Shown here one piece after another: positions 20,876 to 33,965 of a stretch of 64,000 nt of DNA (within the stretch, counting starts at the first letter, position 1; every line of letters begins with the position of its first letter). A program made the translations under genes and the position numbers. Below the pieces are notes generated by a model, which searched no databases, was not told the origin of the DNA, and saw only the letters and a list, made by a program, of their open reading frames with translations. Origin of the DNA: Anthostomella pinea. Taxonomy: Eukaryota > Ascomycota > Sordariomycetes > Xylariales > Xylariaceae. The DNA lies in the NCBI GenBank assembly GCA_963556695.1, contig CAUWAG010000013.1, forward strand, positions 620,001 to 684,000, in the 5' to 3' direction.

Positions 20876-22985
20876 ATGTCAGGTACGTCTCTGCAGTGAC
20901 CCCCGTACATGTACGTGGCAATGCTGACCGGCACAATTCCACAGGTCGAGTCGGCGGTCGCGGACGTGGCGCCTACTACAAGGCGCGATACGGAGGCGGC
21001 CACCTTTTTGAGGCGACAAGTCAAACCTCTGCGAACCAGTCCTCTGCCTCTGGAGCTCTCTCGAACCCGAACCATGGCGGCTAGGGTCAGTTGCAGAGAG
21101 ATCTCAGAAGCATCGATGGGCAGCAGTACGGTAGGTCTTCAGACTCTCCGTTTGGCTTGCACGAAATTCAACAGTCGGACCGTCACTTGTGCATATCCGT
21201 GCGACTTCTACTAAATCGAGAAACAGGCGCTTACAAACGACTCACTTGCAACTATGAGCATACTTTCCCTACCTTCACTCTCTCAGTAGATCACGTCCAA
21301 GCCGATGCCTATGCTTCACCTTCTAAGGTCCGGCCTATCATGCCTTGGCGCGACACAGGACTCCCCGGCGAGTACCTCCTTACAGACATTAGACGGATCG
21401 CACTTTGCGACTTCGTGACTAGAGTCTGTGCCGACCTTATTCGAGTCAAGCATCTCGACCAGAACGCGGCAAGTTCTGATGGTGGAGGTGGATGGAGTGG
21501 ACCAAAGGGTGGTGCGTTCAATATCAACGCACCGAGTCAAGAAGTCCTACCACGTACAAGCACAATGATCGACAGAGACCAGACGATCGAGCTTCGCTTT
21601 ACGACCTCGCTACCAGCTGCCGGACGGACCATCCTAGGCCAGCAAGCTCACCAAATCCTGGCTGTGAACTTGGTCGAGTTGGTGAAGCAGTCTTTGCTGT
21701 ACGCAAACCTTCACCAAGACCAGCTGCAACAGCACCTGCAGACGGTCGAGAACCAACATAGCCTGCGCGAGCAACTTCGCCAAAACGGTCTCATCTTGTT
21801 TGTCGCCAATGGCTCAATATTGCCAAGAGCATCAGGCGCATCAGCCGGGCCTATGAGCCGTACTACTGCGGTACGGTTCCAGTCTCCCAAAGATCTCGAG
21901 ATCACGTTGCCACTGGCGGACGGCACGAGTGTCTTAGGTATGGGCGTTCCTCGCGGGTGACTCTATTGACTGGCGGTGGTTAACATGGCAAGTCCACTCT
22001 ATTGGAGGCCATGCAGCTGGGCATATACAATCATATCCCCGGCGACGGAAGAGAGCTCGTAGTGACGGATCCCACCGCGGTGAAGATCCGCGCAGAGGAC
22101 GGACGCAGCGTCTCATCCACCGACATCAGCCCATTCATCTCGGGATTGCCTGGCGGAAAAGACACGAAGCGTTTCTCTACGGATGATGCGAGTGGATCTA
22201 CATCAATGGCGGCAAACATCCAAGAAGCTCTCGAAGTTGGCTGCAAGACACTGCTCATCGATGAAGACTCCTCGGCCACGAATCTGCTCGTCCGGGACCA
22301 GCGTATGCAGTCACTAATCCGCAACGAGCCGATCACACCGCTGATGGCCAAAGCAAGGGCGCTATATGCCGAGCATGGTGTCAGCACTGTCATCGTCATC
22401 TGCGGCCTTGGCGATTGGCTGTCCGTAGCCGATCATGTCATCGCTATGGACAGTTACGTTCCACGACTCATTACCGCGGAAGCCAAAGCCATCGTCAACA
22501 GTATCCGAGCGATGTTCCACAAACCGCGACCTACGGCTCAATCCCAGCTCGTAGCTTCCAAGTCGACCTCAGCGGCATACGCTCCCCTTATGCGGTGAGG
22601 AAGAACTTCGTCGCTATGAAGCCGCAAGACAGGAATCCCGTCGATGATCCGTCGCAAGGAGAGGCCGGAATATACTTGAGCGGCCTCGATCAGATTGTGG
22701 AGATAGGACAATCACGCACGGTCGCTTCACTCGTGCAGCTGGTTGCGAACCGGACGTCTAGCAAAGCGTGAGTTCGGGACTCCCTGTCTCTTGCTTCTGT
22801 ATCGTGACAAGATGCTGATCTTTGGTAGTTTACCGTTGACCACCCTTCTCGAGGGCTTACAGGAAGCTGTCGATATCGATCACTGTTTGCCGTTGACGCT
22901 GGGAGACGGTGAACTCGTCGGGGTCCGCGTTGCTGAGATAGCTGCTGCGCTTTCCCGTATGCGCGGCGTTCTAATTACGAAGTGA
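20876..22985 (+). pseudogene. ABC-class P-loop ATPase (PF09818-type) with RGG start, broken
   Basis: Exon 1 is ATGTCAG (20876-20882); after intron 20883-20944 the product starts MSGRVGGRGRGAYYKARYGG, a short RGG-type tract. Other introns are 21131-21226 (branch TACTAAAT) and 22768-22828. The body shows FTLSVDHVQADAYASPS, then the P-loop VTLLTGGG-x-HGKSTLLEA, then LLIDEDSSATNLLVRD (Walker B and signature region). The C-terminal signatures are IYLSGLDQIVE and RVAEIAAALSRMRG. That order matches the predicted ABC-class ATPase family found in bacteria and fungi, whose role is unknown. Defects: TAG at 21082-21084, a one-base loss before 21958, TAA inside Walker A at 21981-21983, and a one-base loss near 22530. 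Fixing single bases at the two shifts restores the frame, so they may be assembly errors; the two stops are not explained that way. Confidence 0.8.
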
Positions 22986-23983
22986 GATTGAGCGTGGACG
23001 GCGGCTTCAGCATGATGGTTGGGACACTCATGAATGCAGCTGCGATCAACACCACGACTAGGTCGCCGCATTTCGCTGTAGCCGGGCACAGCCCTTTTAT
23101 GCCTGCAGATCTCGTAAGTCAGCAAGGTGGATGGCACTCGAGTGCGCCGCCTGTGCGTCTTGCATGAGCTGCGTGAGAGCATTTAGATGGTCACTAACGA
23201 GGATATTGTCTGTCGGTTGGGCTCCGCAACTCATCTCCAGCGCCTCGTAACCAGCCTTTTCGTGGAAGTCGTCCGGGTGCCGCGATCATTTATGGGCTTG
23301 AACAGTGGTACATATACCGAGCGGAGCTCATCAAGTCCAGATGCGCTGGAGTAATTGGGAAACGGCGCAATGAAGTCAATGCGATCTTTGAGATAGTCTC
23401 GAAGCGGGGAGTAGGTCTTCGTTGCCGTAATTTTGTTGCAGTAGGCTGACGTCCAGCAGTGTGTTTCTGCAGCACGATACGTGGAGTAGGTATGGCGACA
23501 ATGCAAGAGTACCGCGAACCGATGCATTCAGTTTTGCCTGTGTAGCACCGGCTCCAGCTCGGTTCGAGCGAAGCTGCTGTCGGGTGTCTGTATAGGTACA
23601 AATAGGCAATTTTAATGTGCAAACAGCAATACTCCATACGTAGTCTTGGTAGTATGGAGACGGAACGTGCCGTATCGCGTAGCGCCGGCCAACCTCGGGC
23701 CCCCGGCCACGGAGGATATAGACAAGCTCCGGCCGTCCTGCGTAAGCTAGCTTCCATATGTACTGCACCGGGTACGAACGTAGTGCGCAAGTTTGTACTG
23801 TATAGCGTGGTACAGATGTTGCGTCAAGGACCTTGTGTGCTGGCCTGATACGTCAACTAGTCGGCGTTGGAATCGCGTGATGGTGGCAGTGCTGCCCCTG
23901 ACCAGACCTTACCCTACCCTGCCCTGCCTACACCAACCTTATTAGCTACCTACATAGCAGCAAAAACGTACGTAACGTCCACT

Positions 23984-24012
23984 CGTCCGTCCGTCCGTCC
24001 GTCCGTCCGTCC
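23984..24012. repeat. (GTCC)n microsatellite
   Basis: About seven tandem copies of gtcc (phase ccgt) in intergenic DNA. Confidence 0.85.
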
Positions 24013-24446
24013 ATGAAACGCAACACATATAGTACAGTTGTCAAGCCGTAGAACAAGGACAAGCACAAAAAGCCAGAGCCAGGCGGGTCGGGTCTGGCGC
24101 CATCTCGGAGTATTCGCCCTACCATCGCGATCCATGACAGCTATGAGTGGGTTTCCCCCCGAATCCCGCCTTAGATGGTAGATCTCCCCCTAGGTAGATT
24201 TTCCCCTGAGAGAGCCAACGATGATCGATGGATGACACCTCCTTCTCTGGTTTTCATTATGCCCGGGGGAGTTTGCCCGGGAGAATAAGGACGGGGGGCA
24301 CTACGGTTGTGATTTTGTAGATCGTGGAGTATATGGGAAAAATAAACATGAGGATGGCTACTACTATGCAGGAAGTAGTAGTACCTTAAACACCTAAGGT
24401 GCTCAGATCTCCAACTCCACATGCGGCGCCCAGTGCATGCAGTACG

Positions 24447-24466
24447 TAGTACGTACGTACGTACGT
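24447..24466. repeat. (ACGT)n microsatellite
   Basis: A run of tandem acgt units, self-complementary, just after gtagtacgta. Confidence 0.8.
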
Positions 24467-25892
24467 ACACGTAGCCCTCGAGTTCCCTAGCGCTGCACAG
24501 CCATGTAGCTGCCAATAGCGATGACATAACATGCAAGTTTAATCGCCTTGCTCCTCTTAAACCAGAGTATCTTAAGCCTAAATCAAGATGAAAGAACAGG
24601 GCAGGTTCCAAACTGCAGGTACCTACCAACCTAGCTGTAACTTACGTGCGCGTCCTGGAGCAACATTGAACCTCATCATCCTTCCGGCCCTGTTTCGGAA
24701 AGCCAGGCACCCAAACTCAAACCATGTGATAATAGAGTTTTGTGTGTGGCAGACCCGGCCGAGCCGCGGCCGGTAGTCACCCGTTGTCATAAAAATAAAG
24801 TGTGCGGAACGAACCTTGAGCTCCGGCTTGGGTAAACCCACCCGCCCGTTGGAGGTTTGATGACTCGTGAACGACCGAAATGCCACTCGCGAGTCTAGGT
24901 AAGGATGGATGAAAGAAAGCGGAAGGAAACGTATACCGCTGGTCATGGTTGGTTCATCGCCAAACCGCGTCTCACAGCAGGACACGAGCAGGTACGCGAG
25001 AGGCTGGTTGATCATGTAAGGTTAGATAGGCAGGAAAGGCTTGTGGTCAGTCGTATGCGCTCAGTCGTACAGGTGAGCCTTCTGCCTCTCTCATGAAAGC
25101 TCCTAAGCTAGAAGAGGATCTCCCAACTACCTCCTTATCGGCAAGCGATGGTATGCGAAATGTATTCAATATGCCAAGCTCATGACCCAGGGAAACGTGA
25201 TGGGTGGTTCTCCCAAATGAGGAAGTGGTAAAATTGATTAATCAATAAAAATGAGTTCGGGCCGCCCAGAGCAGCACCCGTTATCGCCCATGATATCTGT
25301 TTGTGCTATGCTCTCTATACGCCATGATGTCGCTCCTATGCAATGATAAAACGCACTCCTACTCTATATGCGGAACTTGTCCCAGCGAGGTAGGTATGCG
25401 GCCACGACCAGAAAATATTACTGTAAATCCACCCGACAGAACTCTGCGCCGCGATTAGAGGCCCAAAAAACGCCGGCATTTCCGGCATCTGGGGACATCA
25501 GGACATTCGGGGTAGGCATTGCCTAGAAAGTTCTCCACGATCTCCTTGTCGATCGATTGCCGTGTTTGGTGGGTAATGCCACACGACGTCGACCGCAGTG
25601 GCATGTCTATGCAGATGCTCCCAGTTCTAGAGCCGTATCACAACGTAGGTCCACCCATAGTCGTGCCGCTCTGGTCGACGGCGAAAGCAGGCCTCGCTAC
25701 CGCCTCGCCTTGGAGATGAGAGCGCGCGAGGGAACACCCCGCATCTTTCGATGCAACAGAACGTCTCAATCCGGTATCCGAGACCAGCATCCCCACGCCA
25801 GAGTCAGGCCACTGGAAAGTCTCCGAATCTCACATCAGCTCTGCGTTCTCGCGTCTTGGGCCTGGTACCTCGCCCATCATCGATACCATCCT

Positions 25893-27070
25893 TCATCGGC
25901 TGACCATCGGAGTAACCAACTCCACGCTCTTGGGCCTCGCATAAGCATTGGGTTTCCTGGTGGGTAGCGGCCGATCAGAATTCATGCCGCCAGTGCTGTA
26001 ACCGTATCCGGAAGTTGCGTAGCCCCCGTCGTACGTCGAGGAGTAGAAGTCGGGCTGCTTCGTGTACGAGGTACTAGGGCTCGTAGCAGCGCTTCTGGCG
26101 AATGGCCAGATGCTTGAGTTGGCTGACACGGGAGATGGCGGACTCGGGGGTCGTATGCTCAGCGACCTCAGAGCTGAGATGGCGCTAGTGTAATGAGAAC
26201 TTGTCGTCGGTGTGGTAGGTGGTGACCAATAGTTTGAACTGGGGCGAGATGGTGAGGCCCGCGGGATGATGTCCCGGGGTTCTGGGTTGCCGGCCGAGTA
26301 GAACGGCTGAGTCCCACTAAAGCCATCAGGACTCCTCATTGATGCGTGCGCGTATGCTGCTGCTACTGCTGATTGTGTCGTCCTTGCGCTTATGTGTTGG
26401 TCATGCTTGCGGCACCTGACGTGGAGCGTTAGTGAAGTGCGCCTCTATTGGCTGGGATGCGGGATGGCCTACTCCTCTGAGCAATATAAGAATTTCTCAT
26501 CCTGCGGGATGAACTGCTTCTCACAGGTCATACTGTAGTACATGATCAGTCAACCTGAGTGATCAATAACTGGTGGAATGCAGGAACAGCGGTTGCGAGA
26601 CATCATTGGAACCCGCCACGGTTACGCACGATCCCCCAGACACGCCCATTGGAGCACCTGCATATCAGGTGATGACGCCGCCTATGCAGGCAAGGCGCCC
26701 AAAGGAGTCTGGGGCTTGCGTGGCGTAGAGAAAGTAGGGGGTCCCCCACACCGTGGCGGTTGGCAATAAGCAACAGCAGTGTAGAGGAAAGCCGAGCCAT
26801 GTCGACATCGAAACCGGAAAACAGGTGGGAGCACACATACCAGTACTGCGGGAAGCTCTCCCGCTCATCCTCCCACGAGCGCTCCTCCTCCCATTCCCTC
26901 TCCCGGTCCCGGGGATTCTTGCCCAATTTCAACACCGTGTTGGTTGATTTCCGCGACAGCGTCTGCGGCCGTTTCGGGCGGGAGACATCCGAGGTTGTTA
27001 CTGCCTTGCGGACATCGGTCATTGAGGTATTAGTCGAGACATGGCCTGACTTGCGACGGCTGTGATGCAT
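25893..27070 (-). CDS. Ecl1-like zinc-binding protein
   Basis: Three exons (26841-27070, 26473-26532, 25893-26415) splice in frame to 270 residues. Intron 1 is 308 nt (26533-26840) and intron 2 is 57 nt (26416-26472). The N-terminus MHHSRRKSGHVS is basic. After an acidic WEEERSWEDERESF stretch comes PQYCMTCEKQFIP, then KFLYCSEECRKHD, a CxxC...CxxxC zinc-binding pattern spread over all three exons. The rest (about 150 residues) is Pro/Ser/Tyr-rich and probably disordered. The YC..C...LYCSE.C..D layout is that of the Ecl1 family, where fission-yeast members extend chronological lifespan and respond to starvation and metal stress. Function here is by family only. Upstream lies an unusually long gene-free region. 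Confidence 0.75.
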
Positions 27071-30000
27071 TGAGGCTGTGAGTGGTTGGCCTTGGTGGTA
27101 AGACGTAGGCCAAACGCAGGTGATGCCTGGTTGGTTGGTTTGGTAGGGGTCCTATTCCAACGTGCGTTGGAGAGGAGTTGAAGCGGGGGGTCTTGCAACT
27201 TCGGAGGCGACTCTGGCCACGACAGGGCGGTCCAACGTTCGTATAGCCACTAGCTGTCTCGTAGACCAGCAGAGTTGCGGGATGACGGAATGTTGTGACG
27301 GTAACGACAAGTGCGATCCGAGACTTTGCTTCCTATTTCGTTCTGCTCTTCTCTTGCTTGAAGTCGTCCAGTGTGCTTCTCCGAGTCGGACTGACGGCCA
27401 ATGTTCCAGAACACGGGGTGCTGGGGAAGGTTTATATATCAAATATCTCCAGATCTTCTCGAGGCCCGTAATTCAAGGTTGACGCGGGAGTTGAGAGGGC
27501 GGGTATCATTAAGTAAGAATCGACCCAGAAGTACCTGGAAAAGAGGAGCTGGGCGTCTGAGGATTGCGTGCTCGATGCAATGCGGTATTCCGTGATATGA
27601 CGATATAGTTGACTAATATGGGGTTCCGCGAGGTCTAAATCACGTTGGACCTGGGCCCCAAACTCTCACGGGCGGATTCGGCAGGCGTTGGTCGCTACAG
27701 GTTGACCACGACAGCGGTGTATGGTGTATCGGTGGCACGATGTATTATGGACAGTGGGGGAGAATGGAGATTCTGAGGTGTCACAGGTAGCGGGCGGAGG
27801 TCTGGCAACCTGGTAACTTGGGTCGCTGCGAGGGCTTCCTATTAGTCGGCGGGCGAATATATCGAGTAATGGAAACGTCGAGGTCGATAGCGCAGTCAGA
27901 GGATACCCGACAAGGTGAAGTAGCAATTGATGATTCAGACAGTTTCAGAGCGCAGATGGTCAATTAGTCGTGCTGGTTGGTGTTGGTGTGCGTCATATGA
28001 GTTCGGACGTTGTCGAGACTCGAAAGCAGGTAACAACAGTAGATAGTAAGTAGGTGAGGGTGAGGGTGAGAAAAGAGAGGAAGGGAAAGGATGAGAGCAA
28101 ATCCAAGCGATAAGTACGGTATGGAGATATGTAAGTGTATCGCAAATGCTATCTCTTTGGTCTGGCCTGTCGTTGGTGTTTTCTGGTCGGGTCGATCAAG
28201 TCGCAGTCTAGTTGCAGTCTAGGCGGGGGAATTAATGTATGAGGTAGGTAACTGTGTACCTACATACTGCGCGAGGAATACATGGATTATATTAATGGCA
28301 GAGTCCACTGTCCAGCGATAGACGACCGACCGAGTGACCGACCGACGGGCCCATGACGATGACTCTTCTTCTTAGGTGCCTTCCTTCAGTTGGGCGGTGG
28401 GCAGCAGGCAGAGGGCGCGTGGGTGCGTCGATGGCTCTAATGGGTTAATGGGATGGTTTAAAAGAAAACCGGCCGAAAGCGGAGTTTGGCACCACGGGGG
28501 CCCCCAGAGGCTTCTAGTAGGCCAATAAGGCCAGTTAGGCCGATTGCAGCCAGTTGCAGCCAATGGCATTTTGCATCTGGAATGTCTCACTCTCGCCAGC
28601 CCACCCTACCCGCTTACCAAGAAACCAAAACGCCCCCATTTGTGTCCGTCGTAGCGCCAGGCCCTCTCAGTTGGGACAGGAAAGAAAACCTTGAGCAGGG
28701 GCAACAGGAGAAAAATTTTCTATTCCCCAATTCAAATTGTCCAAAGGGGTGTCTTGAACAGGACTCGTGCGCTGAAGGGGAATCCATGGTGTTCATCATG
28801 GACAGCCGGCATTCTGCGCCAGTTGGCGGCTATGAGGCCCAGGCTATGCCGATAATGGGCAAGGCACAACGGTCCAGCTGTCATTGACCAAAGCCCGGAG
28901 AGCACCCCAGGGGCAGATATGAATGAATGAATAAGTATCAAGATTATGCATACCTATGCACGGGTATACAGGTGTGGTATCATGAGGGCAACCTTGAGGG
29001 CAACCGTGCGATAGAGGCGCATGCATGCACACAACTGTAGGGTGCCATTTTCATTAACGAGTTGAGTGAGATGTGATGGCACTCGGCACAATACACTACG
29101 AGAAACAGGGGTAGCTATAGAGGTATGTATGGATGGCTTGAGGAAGGCGGCCTGCATTCGTATCTATGCAAGCAACATAATAAGTTCCGCTGCAGCGCTG
29201 GATGGCTGGACGGCTGGATGGATGGCAACCATCGCTAACGAGACCTGAGTGCTGTTTGAAGTTAGTTGTCTCTAAATGACACAAGTAACTTTACTTACCG
29301 ATGTCCAGTTCCAACTTGGAGTAGCAACACTACACAGTACAAGCCCATCCAGGTGTCCGTCCGGGTGTATGCCCGTCCGGGTAGATGTCGTGATGCATGT
29401 TGTCTCTCGATGACTTTGCTGATGTCGCCCCGCCATCAACCGAAACATACCTAAAGCCGCCCCGGTACCTCTTTGGCTGCCGCCCCGCCTTGGACTGGTG
29501 ACGCTGGCGCACTGGCGGCCCGGCAAAGCCCTGGCAGCCCTGGCTAGGTTGCCTTTAAACTTTCCACCTGCAGACACGGCTGCGTGTGCCACCTGGCAAG
29601 GGGTGGGCTGAGATTTGTGGCTGTGTGGCTTGAAGGTTTGGTGGCAGTGGAGACGAGCAACACGTCGACAACTCCTTCTCCTGTTCTTCATTTCTCCATT
29701 TCTCCAGCACCGCCGCATACCTTTGAAACTTGCAATCCCGGGTTGATGATGACGAATGCTGGAAACTTGCTCGTCTCGCCCACAACGTGTTTACTATCAC
29801 GAAGAACAATACGAGGTGCAAGTGCCACGCGTCGACCGCCAGGAGACCGGTGTGTATCAGAGAGACAACCCCCACGAACCTACAGGTTACCACTTTAGCC
29901 TTTATGAGTCCTGACCCGGTTGAACCTTGCCCTGGCAGCCTGGACGCCCTGGATGCCCTGTATCGACCGACGCCCTGATCCATCACCGTGGCACCGCCGA

Positions 30001-33000
30001 ATCCTTGTTCAATCCAGATTCATCAGATGTCGTTATCTGATGATGGCCTTCTCCTGATGAATCTTTCCAACTTCCCCAGTTTATCTGGAACTTTCACTGC
30101 CCGCCCAAGGTTCGAGTCTGACGAGTCAACATACATGTAGCCAGTCATCCGACGTGGTCTCGTGGCTCGTGCCTTTGTTGCTCTTTGTCCACAAAGCCGC
30201 CATAGTATCACTCACCGTCGAGATGGGCCGACATCGTCCCGCTTGCTCACTCCCAGTGCTCCGAGTTGTCTCTGCACAAAGGTCGAGAAGGGCCGGCATT
30301 TCTACAGAGTATCATGGCCCGGATTCACGATCAACTGCCGCCGAGCTAGTGCTGGGATCTTTGCAGCTGACATGTCCATCATCTCCATCTACGGTATCTC
30401 TTGATTAGCTCATCAGGCTCGGCTATCTCTCTTTGCCGTGTGCTTGTTCACGTGGATCAAGGATTGTTGCTCCCTTGCCGTCGGCCTGTCGGCCTGTCGG
30501 CCTGTCTGCCTGTGCAACACTGCAACACTGCAACACTGGCAGCACGGCCTCACGGCAACAGTGCAACCGTCGCAGGGCCTGGACACTGGATAGTGGAAAC
30601 GCCCGAACAATGCAGCAGGCAATGCAGGCTACCCCCCACCCCTCCCCGCCCCTCTTCCAGACCTTCAGACTCTCTCGCATCCATGGCTCATCATTGCCTC
30701 ATCCGTCCCCAAGTGCATGCTATATTCCCAATATTTCAACCGTGCCCGTGGGGGTGAGCTCTCGAGTCGCAATGCAATTTGGAAGTCAGTTCGATATGTA
30801 AGGTATGCACCATGCAGCAGCAGCACGGCAGGGGAGGCAGGATATCTCTCCCGTGGCTCCATCACCAAGACACGGTTACATCATGGCCACCCTACACCAA
30901 GGCGAGCTGGCAACTGTTCTGGAGTCTGCAGGAAGAGCTTTCCGCCTTGGTTTGCATACATTCCCAAATTCCGATATTCAATCCTACACAGTATTCGGAC
31001 TATGCTGCGCAGATGCCGAGAATGCTCCCCAAATGCTTATATTGTTAACCATCCCGTCGCTCGGAATACCCTTTTGGATCGTAGCCTGCGACCATCCCAT
31101 CCTATCACCTCACGCGGATCCTTGCTCACCACCAAGCTTCATTATCTCCTAGTAGTAGGCAACCTGTCAAGTACGGGTCGCGGATGACAGAAATACTTCC
31201 ATTGCATGACCCGGAATCAGACTCCTCGACTTCCCCTCAAACGCCATACATGTACACTTATTACTTCCAGACGAAGTCGTATCTCGCCAGCCGTGGTGCA
31301 TAACGCACACCAGTGATGATGTCTCGCTACAGCTGGCATCAACCTGGAATTCCTTGGAAACGCATCCGCGGCCCAATGCCCAATGCCCGGTTGAAGAGCG
31401 ACCGAGAGATAAGAAGTGTTACCGAGCGTGGGACTCGGGAGTTTCATCAGCTCTCGGTCAGCTTCGGGCAGTCAAGGCTCAAAGTGGAGCTGATTCCATG
31501 GTGCATCTGTGTCCTGTGCTGGCGCAACGTGAGCGGACCGTGACAAAAGGTTGACCTCGAAAAAAATTCTGCACACTGCCCACGCCGCTTCACGATAACG
31601 GATGCTGCTGGGTGACGGGTCACGGTTGGGTGGAGGTTGGAGGGTGGTAGATGTCGACGATAATAGAGCCTGCATGGATCGATCCCACGCCTCTACAGCC
31701 GCTCGAACGACGGCACACCACCCTGATAAGACTTTCACCTGCAATACAATGCGAGCACAGGATAGGATGGTTGCCGACCCCGTCTCGCTCCCACAAGCTT
31801 CCCGCATTTCTTCCAGATCCTGCAGGTACCGTACAGTACCCGGCGGCCTTGAGCCTTGAGCCATGGGCATCTTGCTGGGTACCCGGCCTGGCTATCAAGT
31901 CGCCATTAGATACGCCTTGGCATATCGTTGGACGCGCTTACGGGCCAATCAAGGCAACCATGTGGCTGCCCGTTGCTCTCGGGCAGACTCACCCAAGTGA
32001 TACAAGTGATATCCGCTCTGCAACGCGCTAGGTATTTGACGTTGGCACGCTCGCAGGCTATCGAGAGGCCGTCTCACGATGTCCACCGTTAGGACCGATC
32101 TGGCCGTCTGTTAGTGTCTGGAGATGGAATCCACACGTGTCCGGAGGTGGGTGCCTCTAGATTGGCGTGCAAAGTTGCAGTTAGTCGGGGCGGAGTCGGG
32201 GCGGCGCGATGCCAAGTTTTGATATTACCACCGTGCTCATGCCGGAGGCGGTCTGGCGGTCACTGACACGGCCGCACATTTTCGGTATGTTGTGTTGTGT
32301 GCATGATGAAAAAGGGGGAGCCCCTCGCAACAGATACGAACAAGTCGCCTGGTAGTTGTCAGCCTGGAAGGCCGACGATTTCGCGACTCCTCTCGAGAGA
32401 ATCCTTCCGAGCCCACTAGACAGACCAAGGAACCCATCCCCACGCTGCGTGGAACTTTTTTTTCTCTCTACGAATTATTTATTAGTCGCTTCCATGTCAG
32501 CCGAACGTGATCACGTTATTAGTATTGCCCGTCGGAGAGCCACCTTGGGTCACAAGCCCTTCTTATTATCATCCAACTTCGTTATCACCAGTTGACTGGT
32601 CAATAGCGATGAACTCTCAAACAAACGTCATCTGGTAGCAGCGTGCAGTACGAGAAAAAGGCTCCGATGTCGCGTGAAACACACCTTCACGCTCCCAAGT
32701 CTGAACCAGTCGGAGAATTCGAACCGACGTCCCATATTGAGGGTGTACGATTCTGGAAAAAGAAGAAACAGTCAGCTATCGCCGCCTAGTGTCTATGTGC
32801 TGTGTCGTATCATTGTACCGTTGTTGTGTTGCGTCGAGCTGTGGCTGCATGTTGTACGCCGTGACTATCTCGCCTCGAGCTGTTGTAGCACCGTCACGCC
32901 TTCCCACCACCTCAGACCTAATTCGGTCTCCTCTGGCTGCTGGTTTGGGTAACATGCCACGCGAGTAGATACTCGGCGGTATGGCCCCGCGCTCTCTTTC

Positions 33001-33965
33001 GTCGTTTGACGTGCGACATGGCTTTGCGTTACTTGCGATGACCTCACCCGGATCCGAGTCGGACGGTCCGACTTTTTGCACTTGAGCGCTGGTAACCGCT
33101 GCATTGGCCATGGTATGACGCCGAATGGGGAAATCCGGGGTATGCGGCGGTACAGGTGCAAGCGCGCGCGAGCATGTGTGTTGCTATGGCGCGTTCTGGG
33201 ACGAGGTTGGCGTCTTCTTCCGCCTCTGAGTGCATAAGCTGTTGGAACACGAACGCGATGCAAGTGGCATGGCGTGACGTGACGCGATGTCAGGTGAGAC
33301 TAGGTGCGTATGTCGCGATATGGCGTCTAGCGAAAACCAATCCTTTGGGCCATTTCTTTTACGTAGTCGGTACCAAAATTTTCCCTAGACGGTAGCACGT
33401 TTGGTAGACTTGGGAGCACGCATTGCTGGTGTTGTCCGTGCTGTGGTTGATATCATATATACTATTACATGTACACTTTGGTATTCGGATCAAGACGCAA
33501 CTCGAAGGCTGGATGAGCAATGGACTTCACGATCGCAAGGGCAACGCGACTTTCCCAGTGCCCCTGAGCCAAGGTAAATGAGACAATCGAATACAAGCAT
33601 GCACACATACGGTGAACACTTGGTATGCAAACTGTGGTATGGAAACTTCTCGTCTGATCCCCAAGTCTAAGTTCTCCGAACCAACAAATCCCGAGCTGGG
33701 ATGTTCCCGAGGAAAAGATATTAAAAGACATACTTAACCCGATAGAAATCACTGACCCCGTAGAGCATGTCATGGTGCCGTTCGCCGCATGCGCATGCGT
33801 CTCCTTATTCCGCGAGGAGATGACAGCCAGGAAACGACTGGATCGCTCACCAGTAGCTGAAATCCAGATAGATCCATTCACGGCAAGTGAGAAGACCCTG
33901 CGGGCACTCCATGTCATCGTATAGTACTCAGGCATCAGACGTTTCACCGGAAGTCAGGGACTCTT
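27071..33965. other. Gene-poor 6.9-kb region of normal GC
   Basis: No gene could be supported on either strand. Open frames of 60-160 codons exist (for example 28486-28887 plus, 30717-31187 plus, 29272-29718 minus, 33465-33947 minus) but lack domain signatures, overlap one another on both strands, and often start at non-ATG codons. Minor repeats occur, such as cggcctgt units (about 30480-30507) and caacactg units (about 30513-30538). The part nearest 27071 is presumably the promoter and leader of the Ecl1-like gene. Confidence 0.45.
30478..30540. repeat. Short tandem repeats (cggcctgt and caacactg units)
   Basis: Three to four copies of cggcctgt (the last imperfect) are followed immediately by three copies of caacactg. 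The two different 8-bp units adjoin. Confidence 0.75.

Larger units (their letters stand above)
22986..25892. other. No supported gene (2.9 kb)
   Basis: Normal-GC intergenic DNA downstream of the ABC-class ATPase and downstream of the Ecl1-like gene (convergent). It contains simple repeats (gtcc at 23984-24012, acgt at about 24447-24466). No open frame has recognisable motifs. Confidence 0.5.

Noticed and set aside
21131..21226. Reading the ABC ATPase from 21091 as one long exon
   Set aside because: Residues from this interval do not fit the family, whereas a GT-AG intron with branch TACTAAAT joins the flanks exactly in frame.
32700..32760. B-box-like GGTTCGAATTC on the minus strand
   Set aside because: No A box at the right distance and no cloverleaf.
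33465..33947. 160-codon minus frame near the kelch relic
   Set aside because: No domain, no splice context, and not in continuity with the kelch protein.
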